A stretch of 64,000 nt of DNA from assembly GCA_021780695.1 (NCBI GenBank), contig JAJXYD010000025.1:327541-391540 (forward strand), read 5' to 3'. Source of the stretch: Deltaproteobacteria bacterium. Lineage in GTDB: Bacteria > Desulfobacterota > Syntrophobacteria > Syntrophobacterales > Syntrophobacteraceae. Numbering within the stretch: position 1 is the stretch's first letter; every line of letters starts with the position of its first letter. Both the position numbers and the translations under genes were made by a program. The notes below the pieces were generated by a model that was not told the origin of the DNA, searched no databases, and saw only the letters and a list, made by a program, of their open reading frames with translations. Of this stretch, positions 1 through 9,926 are shown piece by piece.

Positions 1-901
1 TTCGCGCTTTTGACGCATCTCCCACTAAAGGGGTTATCTCGGAAGGCCGAACCAACTTCTGATCGATTTCGATGTGTTTTTGGTAATCGAGTCCAACGGA
101 GCGAAAGGCGAGTTCGACAAATTCTCTCACGCTATGGCACTTTCCCGTGGCCACGACGTAGTCTTGCGGCTCCTCTTGTTGGAGCATCCTCCACATGGCC
201 TCGACATACTCTCCGGCATGCCCCCAGTCGCGCTTGGCATCGAGATTTCCCAGCCGGATTTTCTCCATTAGTCCCAGCTTTATTCTTGCCGCGTGGCTGG
301 TTATTTTGCGCGTGACAAATTGGGGCCCCCGGCGTGGAGACTCGTGGTTAAAGAGAATCCCCGAGACCGCGAAGAGCCCGTGCGCCTCCCTGTAGTTTCT
401 GGTGAGGTGATACCCGGCTACTTTTGAGATTCCGTAGACCGAACGCGGTTGAAAAGGTGTGTCTTCATTTTGGGGACTTTGAACCGCGTTTCCAAACATT
501 TCGCTCGATCCGGCGAAAAAAAAACGGCATTCCGGCGCCCGCGTTTTGATGGCCGACAATACGCGAAGCGTTCCGTCGATATTGGTTCGTAGCGTCGCGT
601 GTTCTTCCTTAAAGGAATGGAACACAAAACTTTGCGCCGCCAGGTGGTAACATTCGTCCGGTTTTACTTTTTCCACTACGCTCTCTAAGCTTCGGTAGTT
701 GTCGAGCGATGCTTCATGCAGCTTCAGCCGGTCGATAAAGCGGCTAATCCGCCATGTGCGCCGCCCCCTGTCTTCCGGAGCTGTTTTGCGGACAATGCCG
801 TGGACCTCGTAGCCTTTGTCCAGCAGCAGTTCGGCGAGGTAGCTGCCGTCTTGACCCGTGATCCCGGTTATAAGCGCTTTTTTGTCGCTTTCCTTCCTCA
901 A
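1..901 (-). CDS. gmd: GDP-mannose 4,6-dehydratase paralog, 3' end cut by window edge
   Basis: A reading frame runs from a TTG at 901 off the left edge. It is placed there because a GGAG ribosome site lies 7 bases before this TTG. The protein is an extended short-chain dehydrogenase. It has the NAD(P)-binding GITGQDG near residue 12, the GSSEMFG segment, the catalytic YGISK and the Gmd-typical [12 protein letters not shown] and FVTRKIT blocks. Gmd converts GDP-mannose to GDP-4-keto-6-deoxymannose, the precursor of GDP-fucose, GDP-rhamnose and related sugars. It follows the next gmd by about 90 bases on the same strand. The two proteins differ clearly, so this is an old paralog and not a recent duplication. 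The C-terminus is outside the window. Confidence 0.85.
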   Translation of the reverse strand, partial: MRKESDKKALITGITGQDGSYLAELLLDKGYEVHGIVRKTAPEDRGRRTWRISRFIDRLKLHEASLDNYRSLESVVEKVKPDECYHLAAQSFVFHSFKEEHATLRTNIDGTLRVLSAIKTRAPECRFFFAGSSEMFGNAVQSPQNEDTPFQPRSVYGISKVAGYHLTRNYREAHGLFAVSGILFNHESPRRGPQFVTRKITSHAARIKLGLMEKIRLGNLDAKRDWGHAGEYVEAMWRMLQQEEPQDYVVATGKCHSVREFVELAFRSVGLDYQKHIEIDQKLVRPSEITPLVGDASKAR

Positions 902-990
902 TGAAATGCTCCAAGACAGGAATTGATAAACAACCGCTAAGATCTCATCCGTCGCCAAGAGAGCCGGTCCACAAACGCCGGCCTGTTTTT

Positions 991-2148
991 CTACATCCTC
1001 GCCTCGCAACTGAGCGGCACTGTGAAACCGTTGCTGTGGCAAAGCTGATCGCGCTTTGCAAGCTCGAGATCGTGGACTATCATCTCCTCTACCATTTCAT
1101 CGAAGGAAATCTCCGACCGCCAGCCCAGCTCCTTTTGCGCCTTGGCGGGATTTCCCAGAAGCGTTTCGACCTCCGTTGGGCGAAAGTAGGCCGGATCGAC
1201 GCTGATAACCACCGAGCCGACTTTCAATGCGGAGGACATATCAAAAGAAAAATCGCCAAGGGCCGCCGTTGGAGACCTTAGACCGGCCACCACTCCTCGC
1301 TCGTTAACGCCTTGGCCCACCCATTCGAGACTAATGCCAAGGGTCTCGAAAGCCTTCTCGCAGAAGCTCCTTACCGAGTGCTGCTCGCCTGTGGCGATTA
1401 CGAAGTCGTCGGGGCGCTCCTGCTGCAAAATCATCCACATGGCCCTGACGTAATCGCGGGCGTGACCCCAATCCCGTAGAGAGCCCAGGTTGCCCAGATA
1501 AAGTCTGTCCTGAAGTCCCAACGCAATCCGGGTCGCACCCCTGGTGATTTTGCGTGTAACGAATGTCTCACCCCTTAGCGGAGATTCGTGGTTGAAAAGA
1601 ATCCCGTTGCAGGCAAACATCGAGTAAGCCTGCCTGTAATTGACCGTTATCCAATAGGCGTAGGCCTTGGCGGCGGCGTAGGGAGAGCGCGGGTAAAAGG
1701 GAGTCTTCTCCGATTGCGGTACTTCCAGGACCTTTCCATAGAGCTCCGACGTTGACGCCTGGTAGAAACGGGTCTTATCCGAAAGACCTAAAAGCCGGAT
1801 CGCTTCGAGGATCCGGAGAGTACCCAGCCCGTCCGAGTCGGCGGTGTATTCGGGCATCTGGAAGGAAACCCCCACATGGCTCTGCGCTCCAAGGTTGTAA
1901 ACTTCGTCCGGCTGCACCTCTTGAATGATCCTCGTGAGGTTGGCCCCATCGGTGAGGTCGCCGTAATGGAGCACGAACCGGCAATTCCGCTCATGGGGAT
2001 CCCTGTAGAGGTGATCGACCCTCTGGGTGTTGAAAAGCGATGCCCGGCGTTTAACTCCATGGACGATATAGCCTTTACCGATCAGCAATTCCGCTATATA
2101 GGCTCCATCCTGCCCCGTAATGCCTGTTACAAGCGCGACTTTTGACAT
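991..2148 (-). CDS. gmd: GDP-mannose 4,6-dehydratase
   Basis: This 385-residue enzyme of the extended SDR family makes GDP-4-dehydro-6-deoxy-D-mannose from GDP-mannose in the cytoplasm for surface-polysaccharide synthesis. Visible motifs are GITGQDG at residues 9-15, the catalytic STSE around 132-135, Y157 and K161 (YxxxK), and the diagnostic [13 protein letters not shown] and FVTRKITRG stretches. Length is close to typical Gmd. The ATG at 2148 has GGAG five bases upstream. The C-terminal region holds an insertion of about 35 residues after the ERGVVAG segment compared with the common Gmd pattern, which I cannot interpret. It lies between the partial gmd and the flippase gene, all on the minus strand. 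Confidence 0.93.
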   Translation of the reverse strand: MSKVALVTGITGQDGAYIAELLIGKGYIVHGVKRRASLFNTQRVDHLYRDPHERNCRFVLHYGDLTDGANLTRIIQEVQPDEVYNLGAQSHVGVSFQMPEYTADSDGLGTLRILEAIRLLGLSDKTRFYQASTSELYGKVLEVPQSEKTPFYPRSPYAAAKAYAYWITVNYRQAYSMFACNGILFNHESPLRGETFVTRKITRGATRIALGLQDRLYLGNLGSLRDWGHARDYVRAMWMILQQERPDDFVIATGEQHSVRSFCEKAFETLGISLEWVGQGVNERGVVAGLRSPTAALGDFSFDMSSALKVGSVVISVDPAYFRPTEVETLLGNPAKAQKELGWRSEISFDEMVEEMIVHDLELAKRDQLCHSNGFTVPLSCEARM

Positions 2149-2477
2149 AGTGACTCCAATTCCGACGGCAAAAAATTAGAGATGGTGCAATACCACCATT
2201 AATAGCTCGAAAAATCCATCGCCCCTTAAATCTTGTCCTAAAGGGAAAGCCGTTCCGCTTAAATCCCTCCGGGCGTGAAGGATAGAGACGTCCTGAAGCG
2301 GGCGGCCGATAAAGCGCGCCGTATTATATGCAACGCGCACGATGTTTAAGCGACAAAGCCCCAGGCAGGATACGGCACATATTGTAACGGATACTATCAA
2401 ACCCTCTGCTGACCGGCTTATATGGCAGGAGCTATCTATAGTGCAGGCGACGGTCCCCCCTGGTAAGGAACTGCTCA
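2149..2477. other. Gap between flippase gene and gmd, possible -10 element
   Basis: No convincing gene. Short frames here are shadows running out of the flippase gene. On the minus strand a TATAAT at 2328-2323 lies about 175 bases before gmd and could be the -10 of a promoter for the two gmd genes. No good -35 is visible at 16-18 bases, so this is weak. Confidence 0.3.
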
Positions 2478-3974
2478 TCAATAACCGGCGGCTTGAGCGC
2501 CGCGCCCGCGAAGCACGATTTTGACCTTCGGCAGCAGCAGGATCATGCAGACAAACAATGCGGTGAAAAATATCGCAATTTTCAGAAAGACATTTTGAAC
2601 CCACATTAATGTGACAAATAAACTTGCCTCCGCAAAAAGTGCGGCGAGAATGCCAAGTGACACGCGTTGCAGAGACGCGACGATTTTCCCGGTCAGCGCA
2701 TAAAGAAAGAAGGTGTCCAGGGCTATCCGCGCCAGCCAGGCAACAGCCGCGCCGACGATCCCGAAATTTTTGAGAAGGTACCATAGAAGGAGATAATATA
2801 TCGGCAACTCGACCAGGTGGAGTTTCGCGGTCCAGTCCGGTCGCCCCGCGCCTTGCAGCAGGGCATAGGGAAAGAAGGCAAGGGAGTTAAGGAATAATCC
2901 GATGGCAAGAACTCTCATAACAGAACTGCTGCGCAGGGCGAATTCGTTTCCCAGCCAAAATCTTAGGAACTCGGGCGAAAACAAAACGACTGCCAACACG
3001 GCGATACTCATTATGGGACAAACAATTGAAATCGCATCGCGAAACAGGACGCCCCCTTTTTCCTGGTCGTTGTTGACGAGGTGCGAGAAGGCCGGGAAGA
3101 GAACGGTGATAATGGACCCCGGAACGATGCTGATGCGGCGTACCAAATCGAAAGGCGTGGTATAATAGGCCACCGCGGACATTGTCAATATCGTGCCCAT
3201 GAAGAAACGATCGAAATTATCCATAAGGGGGCTGATAATATTGCTCACTGTTATCCAGCCGCCGAAGCTGAAGAGTTCTCTAAGATGAGTGGAGGTAATC
3301 TTGGGACTGCCGTTCCATAATTCGCTGATAGGCCTTGCATACATTGCATAGGCGACGAGCGCGAGATAGCGTCCGGCAGCCAGGGCGAGAGTGGTCGCAA
3401 ACAATGTCTTGCTCCAATATATCGCTGCGAGCGGACCCAAAAAATTTATGCATCCGATTCCCGTTCGCACCAGCGAAAGGAATTTGAAACGCTGCATAGC
3501 CCCGAAAACCCCCGTCAGGGCCACCGATACGATCACGGCAGGAAGGGTGCAACCCATCACTACGAATGCCTTTAAGGCATCTGGGCGGATCTTTTCCGGA
3601 ATGTTTAGTACATGATTTACGCAATAGGAAGCCGAGCAGAGAACGCAAATGGTGCCCAAAATGCCGAGCGCGACCGTGACGACAATCGAGGTGAAGAATA
3701 AATCCGGAATTTCATCCGCTCTTTTCGTACCAAGACGTTCCGCGACAAGTTTTGTAACGGCGCGCCCCAGCCCGAAATCGAAAAGACCAAGGTAGCCTAT
3801 CACCATCCATATTATCGTTAGAACGCCGAAACGGGACACCCCCAGTCTGGCTATCAAAGCCGGGATCGCGAAAAAAGCGATTAAAAAAGGCGCTACGTTT
3901 CCGCCCAGGTTCCAGCCGATATTTGCCAGAAGGACCTTACTGCCCGTCAGATTTTTGCCTCCGACCACTGTCAT
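2478..3974 (-). CDS. Polysaccharide flippase (Wzx/MATE-like)
   Basis: This is a 498-residue, highly hydrophobic protein with about twelve predicted membrane segments and the layout of the oligosaccharide flippase (polysaccharide transporter) family. Such proteins flip undecaprenyl-linked repeat units across the inner membrane. The N-terminal segment carries the usual pattern: a charged start, then a glycine-rich first helix, and FDFGLGRAVTKLVAE after helix 2. I set the start at the ATG at 3974, because AGGGG lies 9 bases upstream. A TTG three codons earlier is in frame but lies too close to that site. Neighbours (gmd, gmhA, Wzc-like and Wza-like proteins) support a role in capsule, O-antigen or exopolysaccharide export. 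The substrate cannot be read from the sequence. Confidence 0.85.
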   Translation of the reverse strand: MTVVGGKNLTGSKVLLANIGWNLGGNVAPFLIAFFAIPALIARLGVSRFGVLTIIWMVIGYLGLFDFGLGRAVTKLVAERLGTKRADEIPDLFFTSIVVTVALGILGTICVLCSASYCVNHVLNIPEKIRPDALKAFVVMGCTLPAVIVSVALTGVFGAMQRFKFLSLVRTGIGCINFLGPLAAIYWSKTLFATTLALAAGRYLALVAYAMYARPISELWNGSPKITSTHLRELFSFGGWITVSNIISPLMDNFDRFFMGTILTMSAVAYYTTPFDLVRRISIVPGSIITVLFPAFSHLVNNDQEKGGVLFRDAISIVCPIMSIAVLAVVLFSPEFLRFWLGNEFALRSSSVMRVLAIGLFLNSLAFFPYALLQGAGRPDWTAKLHLVELPIYYLLLWYLLKNFGIVGAAVAWLARIALDTFFLYALTGKIVASLQRVSLGILAALFAEASLFVTLMWVQNVFLKIAIFFTALFVCMILLLPKVKIVLRGRGAQAAGY

Positions 3975-4034
3975 TAAACCCAACCCCTGGCCTATTGATT
4001 ATCCAACCCTGAGATAAAGCCCCTGGAGACCGCT

Positions 4035-4628
4035 CTAAAAGAGAGCTAAGCCGCCCGGCTCAGCATCAGCTGCCGATTCGATTAAAGCGCAGATGGCGTG
4101 CAAAATAAAAATATGCGCCTCCTGGATATGGGCGGTAATCTTTGAGGGAACAGTCAAAAAAAGATCCACGGCGGCTTGGATTGCCCCGCCGTCTTTTCCC
4201 AGAAGCCCAATGGTTTTAATCCCTCTTGACCGGGCGCATTCCACGGCGCGAAGCACGTTTTGCGACCCGCCGGAAGTGGAAATCCCTATTAGGATATCTC
4301 CCGGAAGACCCAGCGCCTCCACTTGCCTTGAAAAAATCGCCTCGAAGCCGTAATCGTTTCCAATGGCCGTTAAAATCGAGGTATCGGTCGTTAAGGCTAG
4401 GGCCGGCAAAGCGCCGCGCTCTTTTTGAAATCTTCCAACCAGTTCGGCCGCGAAATGCTGGGCGTCCGCGGCGCTGCCCCCGTTTCCGCACACAAGGACC
4501 TTGCCGCCGTTACGAATCGCCATAGCTATCCACTCCGCAGCCTGTACCACCTCACGGCTAAGCTCGTCCATCCGGGCAAAAACGGCCCGGTGCTCTTCCA
4601 ACCACCCTAAATAAGCATCTTTTAGCAT
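4035..4628 (-). CDS. gmhA: Phosphoheptose isomerase (sedoheptulose 7-phosphate isomerase)
   Basis: This 197-residue SIS-domain protein isomerises sedoheptulose 7-phosphate to D-glycero-D-manno-heptose 7-phosphate, the first step of ADP-heptose synthesis for LPS core. The sugar-phosphate-binding [20 protein letters not shown] segment is characteristic of GmhA, as are [14 protein letters not shown] and the C-terminal [18 protein letters not shown] with the conserved His and Glu. Length matches the family. The next heptose step, hldE, is 6 kb away at 10.75 kb on the opposite strand, so the pathway is present but split. It lies 60 bases downstream of the flippase gene's start and could be read in the same minus-strand unit. 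Confidence 0.95.
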   Translation of the reverse strand: MLKDAYLGWLEEHRAVFARMDELSREVVQAAEWIAMAIRNGGKVLVCGNGGSAADAQHFAAELVGRFQKERGALPALALTTDTSILTAIGNDYGFEAIFSRQVEALGLPGDILIGISTSGGSQNVLRAVECARSRGIKTIGLLGKDGGAIQAAVDLFLTVPSKITAHIQEAHIFILHAICALIESAADAEPGGLALF

Positions 4629-5128
4629 GGGATTTTCTTATCGGATTAAAGCGGTCGGACCGGCGCCATGGGAAGAAAACCCGAAACCCTCGACTCCCCA
4701 AACGTTTTTGCCTTTATTGATCGCCGATTCCATTGCCGCCCCTATAGCCGTTTCTCGTCGCCGCTTGGCAGCCCCCCAAACCTTCGTGGTATAACTGCGC
4801 GGGGTCGAATCCGCTCCAAAACCACAAACGGCTTTTAGCCTGGCGCGCTCCTAAAATCGCCTCTTAATCGCCGCCGATCTTTGAAAAAAAAATATCCGAT
4901 CGCTCCGCTCTTCCACTTAGAACACCTAAATCGAAACTCGCTGTTTTTTCTCTGTTAGCCGCTGTTACCCGGCTGTTATTTTCGCCCTAAAAATCGGTAA
5001 AACAGCATTAAATCAATAGGATACCGATTAGGCCGCAAAAAAAACCCTGTATTAACAGCGAAAACAGCGGGCGCGTCCTCTAAAACGACATAACGCTCAT
5101 GCCGTCAACGGCGTCAAATACATCCCGG
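4629..5128. other. 500-base gap holding a repeat element
   Basis: No gene is supported. The right part (4939-5069) holds the GCTGTTA-type repeat described separately. The left part, 4629-4930, shows nothing I can interpret. Confidence 0.6.
4939..5069 (+). repeat. GCTGTTA-bearing dispersed repeat, copy A
   Basis: About 130 bases. One end has several direct CTGTT(A) units and the other end has inverted TAACAGC/AACAGC units. Between them lie a CTGTTATTTT..CCCTAAAAATC block and AAATCAAT.GG. Copy B at 62754-62876 has the same order on the opposite strand. A noncoding mobile or regulatory repeat is inferred. Confidence 0.55.
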
Positions 5129-7408
5129 CTAATCGATGTCTTTACCGAGCAGTCGAGAGGAAATCTTCTTCCACCCCTTGACTTTGCCTGCGCTATGAGC
5201 CTCGCAATAGTCCTCATAAGATGTAAAATGGCCGCGGCCGGCGCCGTTTCCCATGTACTCAGGCTTTACCATGGTAAGGACGCTTCCCAGTATGCGGATA
5301 TTGTTATGTAAAAGCATTTGCACGGTGAGTTTTACGGCCTCGCGCCTGGTGCCGTTGTGCTTTAGAACGAGCACCACGCCGTCGGCAACGCTTCCAAGCT
5401 GTCTCGCCTCGGCAAAGCCGATCATCGGGGGCGAATCGATCACGATTTGCCCGTAGTCTCCGCGCAGTTCCTCGATCATTTCTCTAAAAGCCTCCAGGGA
5501 AAGAAGGCCGCTTGGATCGGAATGGGGCGGCCCGGAGGGTATCAAATAAAGATCGGGGATTTCCGTTGGCTTTATAATCTGCTCAAGCGAAGCCTCGCCG
5601 GCAAGATAGCTGGTCAACCCCGGTTCCCTCGAAATCTTAAATCCCGTGTGCAACCTGGGACTTCTGAGATTGCAATCGATAAGCAAACATCTGCGTTTGA
5701 CACGGCTGAAAGCCACGGCAATATTGGTTGCGCTCGTAGTGCTCCCGTCGCCGGGATTACAACCGGCCACGAGGATCACTTGCGGCGGACGCGAAGAGGA
5801 GGGCAGCATTATGGCGGACCGGATGTGGGATACGGCCTCGCCGATCACGGAACAGGGATCAAACCGGTGGAAAGTCCCGGACTCCATTCGCGGAAGCTCA
5901 CCGTTTTCCACCACGGGAATCATCCCCAGGCTCGTAACATGGAAGATTCTTTCAAGCGATCCTTCATCCTTTATCGTATCGTCGAAAAAATCCACGACAA
6001 AAGCCGCGACCACCCCGAAAATCGTCCCTAGAAACAACGCTATGGCAGTGTAGAGCAGGGGCCTGGGCATGTAAGGTTTGTGGGGAACCTCCGAAGGGTT
6101 TATCACAGCGATGTTGCTTGGCACCATGGTGGCGGCGACTGCCGCGTCCTTCATGCGAACCAGCAACGCTTCATAGAGAGCCTGGTTGCTTATGAGATCG
6201 CGTTCGAGCATGTGAAAATTAACCATGCCGTTTTCCATGCTGCCGACCTTGGCCTTGGCGGAATCGAATTCCTGTCCGATCAGCTTTTCCGCCTTTAAAG
6301 CGGCCTGGTAATCCGATTTTATGCTCAAAACCTGCCTGCTTATTTCCGCATTGAGCTTCCTTTGAATTTCATTGGCCGTGGCAAGAGTTACCTTCTGCTG
6401 GGGAAAGTTGGGGCCGAATACCTGGCTGGAACCGCTCGCCTGGCCTTGAACGGCAATAAGCTGGGCACGCAGTTTCTGGACCAGCGGATTATTTACGATC
6501 ACGGGAGCGTCAACGCCCTTTTGCTCTATCTGGTCGTACAATGCCTCTTTGACAGCCAGCGTTGACTGAGCCTCAGTCAGGAGTTGACCCAATTGAACGT
6601 ATTTTTGAAGAACCACGTTCATCTTGGCCATATTTCCATTGGATATATCAACGCCCATGAAGTCGCCCTTCTGGCCGGCCGCTATGGCTTTTTTCTCCGA
6701 TTCCTGGAGCCTGTCGCCAAGTTTGGCCAACTGTTTGTCAAGCCAACCCTTCAAAAAAACGAAGGACTGCTGGCGCGTCTTCATACACAGGTTCATGTAT
6801 ACCCTTTGAACTGCTTTGGGCACCTCCAGCGCCAACTTTTTATCGGTTGAGCGAAAGGAAACGTCAACCAGGTAGGTTCCGGTAACCGGATAGATAATTA
6901 GCTTTTTTAGAAGAATCTTGGCGTACATCTGCCGGATGGTTTCAGGCGAATATTTCGGGTACTTCTTGACAAGTTTTTTATAGGATCTGTGGTTCTGAAG
7001 ACCCAAAGCGTCCATGAGTCCGTACGCCATGGCGGGCGATTTAAGAATGGCGTACTGGGTCTTGTAAAACTTGCTCGACATGCTCAAACCCATCATGGAC
7101 GCGAGCCCACCCGCGCTGTGATGACTCGTGCCGCCTAAAAGCCCCTCGCTTTCGTCCTGTGTGATTTGAAGAGTCGCCGTGCCTTGCCAGACCGGCTTCA
7201 TAATGACAACGATCAAAATGGTTAAAACGAGCGCGCCGCCGATAATTCCATACACCCACTTTTTTCGCCGCCTTAGAACCGACCAGTAGTCGGAAAAGGA
7301 TTCGCCCTCTTCGTATTCTTCCTGGTAAAAGCCGGATAGATCAGCGGATAAAGGCGTGGGCGCAAGGACGTCTGCGCCGTTAGTATTGCCGTTGTTGTTA
7401 TTTGGCAT
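5129..7408 (-). CDS. Wzc-like polysaccharide copolymerase with degenerate BY-kinase domain
   Basis: This 759-residue inner-membrane protein has a Wzz-type chain-length domain followed by a CpsD/Wzc-type tyrosine-kinase domain. A first membrane helix lies near residues 52-70. A long, partly coiled-coil periplasmic part runs to about 420, then a proline-rich segment and a second helix at 451-472. The cytoplasmic nucleotide-binding domain spans roughly 520-730. Walker A reads NPGDGSTT at 551-558: the usual lysine is Ser556. Walker A' is LLIDCN (575-580), with D578 kept but the second acidic residue replaced by Asn. Walker B DSPP (658-661) is kept. The C-terminal tail has few tyrosines. Autophosphorylation may therefore be weak or absent. 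Its neighbours are an epimerase and a Wza-like exporter on the same strand. Confidence 0.88.
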   Translation of the reverse strand: MPNNNNGNTNGADVLAPTPLSADLSGFYQEEYEEGESFSDYWSVLRRRKKWVYGIIGGALVLTILIVVIMKPVWQGTATLQITQDESEGLLGGTSHHSAGGLASMMGLSMSSKFYKTQYAILKSPAMAYGLMDALGLQNHRSYKKLVKKYPKYSPETIRQMYAKILLKKLIIYPVTGTYLVDVSFRSTDKKLALEVPKAVQRVYMNLCMKTRQQSFVFLKGWLDKQLAKLGDRLQESEKKAIAAGQKGDFMGVDISNGNMAKMNVVLQKYVQLGQLLTEAQSTLAVKEALYDQIEQKGVDAPVIVNNPLVQKLRAQLIAVQGQASGSSQVFGPNFPQQKVTLATANEIQRKLNAEISRQVLSIKSDYQAALKAEKLIGQEFDSAKAKVGSMENGMVNFHMLERDLISNQALYEALLVRMKDAAVAATMVPSNIAVINPSEVPHKPYMPRPLLYTAIALFLGTIFGVVAAFVVDFFDDTIKDEGSLERIFHVTSLGMIPVVENGELPRMESGTFHRFDPCSVIGEAVSHIRSAIMLPSSSRPPQVILVAGCNPGDGSTTSATNIAVAFSRVKRRCLLIDCNLRSPRLHTGFKISREPGLTSYLAGEASLEQIIKPTEIPDLYLIPSGPPHSDPSGLLSLEAFREMIEELRGDYGQIVIDSPPMIGFAEARQLGSVADGVVLVLKHNGTRREAVKLTVQMLLHNNIRILGSVLTMVKPEYMGNGAGRGHFTSYEDYCEAHSAGKVKGWKKISSRLLGKDID

Positions 7409-7530
7409 TTTTAAAGTCCCGTCTCAAAAGGCAATCGTGAATTTTCTCGCACAAAATCGGCAGACCCGATAATTTTAAGGATAAAAGGGGTGAATGAACC
7501 ACTGTGCAGGAAAGGCCACCCCCCCCCCGT

Positions 7531-8538
7531 TCACACCCTGTAATAGTCCCGGTACCAATCGACGAATTTTTTGACTCCCCGGGTTACCGTCGTCGAGGGT
7601 TTATATCCCACGGCGGCCCGCAGTTCGCCGATATCCGCGAAGGTGGCCCGCATATCCCCCGGCTGCATGGGCAAAAATTCTTTTTTTGCAGGTTGTCCCA
7701 GCGCCTCTTCCAGTGCCGCTATGTAGGCCGTCAACTCCACCGGTTCGTTGTTGCCGACATTAAAAATCCGGTACGGGGCCCAAGACCGGGACGGATCGGC
7801 CTTACTGCCGTCAAAAGATGGCTCGGCGCACGGCGGGGCGTCCACTACCCGGACAACCGCCGGCACGATGTCGTCGATATAGGTAAAGTCCCGAATCATG
7901 TGGCCGTTGTTAAACACTTTGATCGGCTCTCCGGCAAGCATCGCCCTTGTAAACTCAAAAAGCGCCATGTCCGGACGGCCCCAGGGGCCGTAAACGGTAA
8001 AAAACCTAAGCCCGGTAGTGGGAAGGCCGTACAAGTGACTGTAGGCGTGGGCCATCAGTTCATTGGCCTTCTTGGTGGCCGCGTAAATATTTATCGGGTG
8101 GTCGACGTTGTCGTGTTCGGAAAACGGGTTCTTGACGTTGCCCCCATAGACGCTCGAGGAGGAAGCATAGACGAGGTGGCCGCACTGTAGGCTCCGGCAG
8201 CATTCCAGGATGTTCATGAAACCGACGACGTTGTTTTCCACATAGGAGTGGGGAGCCTCAAGAGAGTAGCGCACCCCGGCCTGCGCGGCCAGATGAACGA
8301 CCCGCTCGGGCCTTACCTCTGAAAATAACTTCTCCACGCCGGCTCTGTCGGCAACGTCGAGCCGGTAAAATGAAAAGTTGGGAAAGCGCAAAAGGCGTGC
8401 AAGACGATCTCTTTTTAGCCCGACATCGTAATAATCGTTGAGATTATCGATGCCTGCGACCTCATCTCCCCTCGCAAGCAACTTCTCCGCGCAGTGCATC
8501 CCTATGAATCCGGCGGCTCCGGTCAGTATGATCTTCAT
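7531..8538 (-). CDS. NAD-dependent epimerase, UDP-glucuronate 4-epimerase-like
   Basis: This 335-residue extended-SDR enzyme probably interconverts UDP-glucuronate and UDP-galacturonate for surface polysaccharide. It has GAAGFIG at residues 7-13, the [15 protein letters not shown] segment typical of the CapI/LspL group, SSSSVYGGN, a catalytic YAATKKANE (YxxxK) and the [17 protein letters not shown] block. These resemble uronate epimerases more than GalE. AAGG lies just upstream of the ATG at 8538. It sits between the Wza-like lipoprotein gene (upstream) and the Wzc-like gene (downstream) on the same strand, so an exopolysaccharide operon is likely. Exact substrate specificity is inferred. Confidence 0.85.
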   Translation of the reverse strand: MKIILTGAAGFIGMHCAEKLLARGDEVAGIDNLNDYYDVGLKRDRLARLLRFPNFSFYRLDVADRAGVEKLFSEVRPERVVHLAAQAGVRYSLEAPHSYVENNVVGFMNILECCRSLQCGHLVYASSSSVYGGNVKNPFSEHDNVDHPINIYAATKKANELMAHAYSHLYGLPTTGLRFFTVYGPWGRPDMALFEFTRAMLAGEPIKVFNNGHMIRDFTYIDDIVPAVVRVVDAPPCAEPSFDGSKADPSRSWAPYRIFNVGNNEPVELTAYIAALEEALGQPAKKEFLPMQPGDMRATFADIGELRAAVGYKPSTTVTRGVKKFVDWYRDYYRV

Positions 8539-8626
8539 ACCTTGGCGTTGCTCCGTCCGGGATGCCGCCGATCAGGCCCGGGTAACCCTCCCCAAAACCA
8601 GGGTTCCGGGCCGCCGGCGCACCGGC

Positions 8627-9808
8627 TTAGATTGCGGGATAAAAGCCGACGTTGCCCGGCATCATGTTCTTGAAATCGTAGAAGAAGCGCCGAAGCCCGC
8701 TTTCGTGCACGTCGATAATATCGTTTGGCTTTAACAGTATATCGGGCTCCTGCCCCTTTAAAACCTTGGCTAGATCGACCGGAATAACCACCCTCTGGCC
8801 GTTGGCGCCAACCCGCAGGAGCGTCACGGTGTTCGAGGCCAAATCCTTGTCTTTTCCCTGGCACATCGAGATCGCCCTGGTAAGCGTCATATTGTCCTGA
8901 AGGGGCACATTACCCGGCTTTTTAACCGCCCCGATACAATAGGCGCTCTGAGCGAAGGGCACAAAGACCACGTCCCCGTTCTGAATGGGAATATCCAGGT
9001 TGGTGTCTCCCTTGAGGATCAGGCTATTCAAATCTACCACAAAAGTTTTAGCATCGAGACCCTGGGTGCCGGAACCCTTCTGTTGGCCCTTAAGCGGGCG
9101 GATTACGTTTACGGTGTCTCCGGCCTTGGCTACGAGCCCTCCGGCCATGCCCAAGACCACCAGAAGAGGACGCGGGCCGATCAGCGGATAATACCCCGGC
9201 TTTTTAACCGCCCCGGAAACTGCCACCTGGCTGTGTCTGTATTCGGCAACCGAAACCGTGATCTCGGGATTTACAAGGTAGCCCTCGCTTTTGTAGAGCT
9301 CGGTCAACTTTTCCGCGATCTCAACCGTCGTAAGGCCTGCGACCTTGACGTTTCCAACCAGCATGAGCCTGATTTCACCCTGCCCGTTTACCCGGAAAAG
9401 ACCGCTCAATTGCCCGGGGACATTGTTCATTGGAGCGGGACTTGGAGCACCATTCTCTGCGCCCTGGACATTTCCCATCATGGCGGCGGCCCCGCCGGCC
9501 CCATCGCCTGCGCCCAAAAATGTGACTTGAAGAGCGTCTTCGGGCCCGACCTGGTAATCCGTATAATGTTGCATGGGCAACATCGCCGACTGTTGAAGGA
9601 GCTTGTCTTGAAGTTCGACGACTCTGGCCTGGGGGTCGGGAACCGCTCCGACCTCAACGGCCTGCGAAGGCGTGCGAGAGCCGACTCTTATTTCCGGCAC
9701 CGGTCCGTTACTGCCTTCCACCAGGTGTTCGTCCCATTGATTTCCGGCACAACCCGACACGATTAGCAGTAATCCGGCAAGCAGAAATGCATTTGTTCTC
9801 AGCCTCAT
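8627..9808 (-). CDS. Wza-like polysaccharide export lipoprotein
   Basis: This 393-residue outer-membrane export protein begins with a lipoprotein signal: a hydrophobic helix ending in the lipobox VSGC, with acylated Cys near residue 20. A polysaccharide-export (Poly_export) domain covers about residues 90-210, starting near YQVGPEDALQVTF. Two SLBB-type beta-grasp segments follow, near VAVSGAVKKPGYYPL and YCIGAVKKPGNVPL. It should form the periplasm-spanning channel that works with the Wzc-like protein encoded downstream. The ATG at 9808 has GGAG five bases upstream. An alanine/glycine/proline-rich linker around residues 100-130 is an unusual insertion. It appears to be the first gene of the minus-strand unit. 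Confidence 0.9.
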   Translation of the reverse strand: MRLRTNAFLLAGLLLIVSGCAGNQWDEHLVEGSNGPVPEIRVGSRTPSQAVEVGAVPDPQARVVELQDKLLQQSAMLPMQHYTDYQVGPEDALQVTFLGAGDGAGGAAAMMGNVQGAENGAPSPAPMNNVPGQLSGLFRVNGQGEIRLMLVGNVKVAGLTTVEIAEKLTELYKSEGYLVNPEITVSVAEYRHSQVAVSGAVKKPGYYPLIGPRPLLVVLGMAGGLVAKAGDTVNVIRPLKGQQKGSGTQGLDAKTFVVDLNSLILKGDTNLDIPIQNGDVVFVPFAQSAYCIGAVKKPGNVPLQDNMTLTRAISMCQGKDKDLASNTVTLLRVGANGQRVVIPVDLAKVLKGQEPDILLKPNDIIDVHESGLRRFFYDFKNMMPGNVGFYPAI

Positions 9809-9926
9809 GGCCGCTCCTTATAGAATTCCGCCAGGGGGGGCGAAAGCGACGCCCGAAAAAATTCCCTGCGAAAACAGCAAAGATATATATCCCCGCAAGC
9901 GCGGTATTGCACCTTTGACTCAGGGA

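Noticed and set aside
2176..2784. 202-codon minus-strand frame
   Set aside because: It runs out of the flippase gene in a wrong frame and is rich in Arg, Cys and Ser. No domain.
9083..9766. 227-codon plus-strand frame
   Set aside because: Antisense to the Wza-like gene; no ribosome site or motif.
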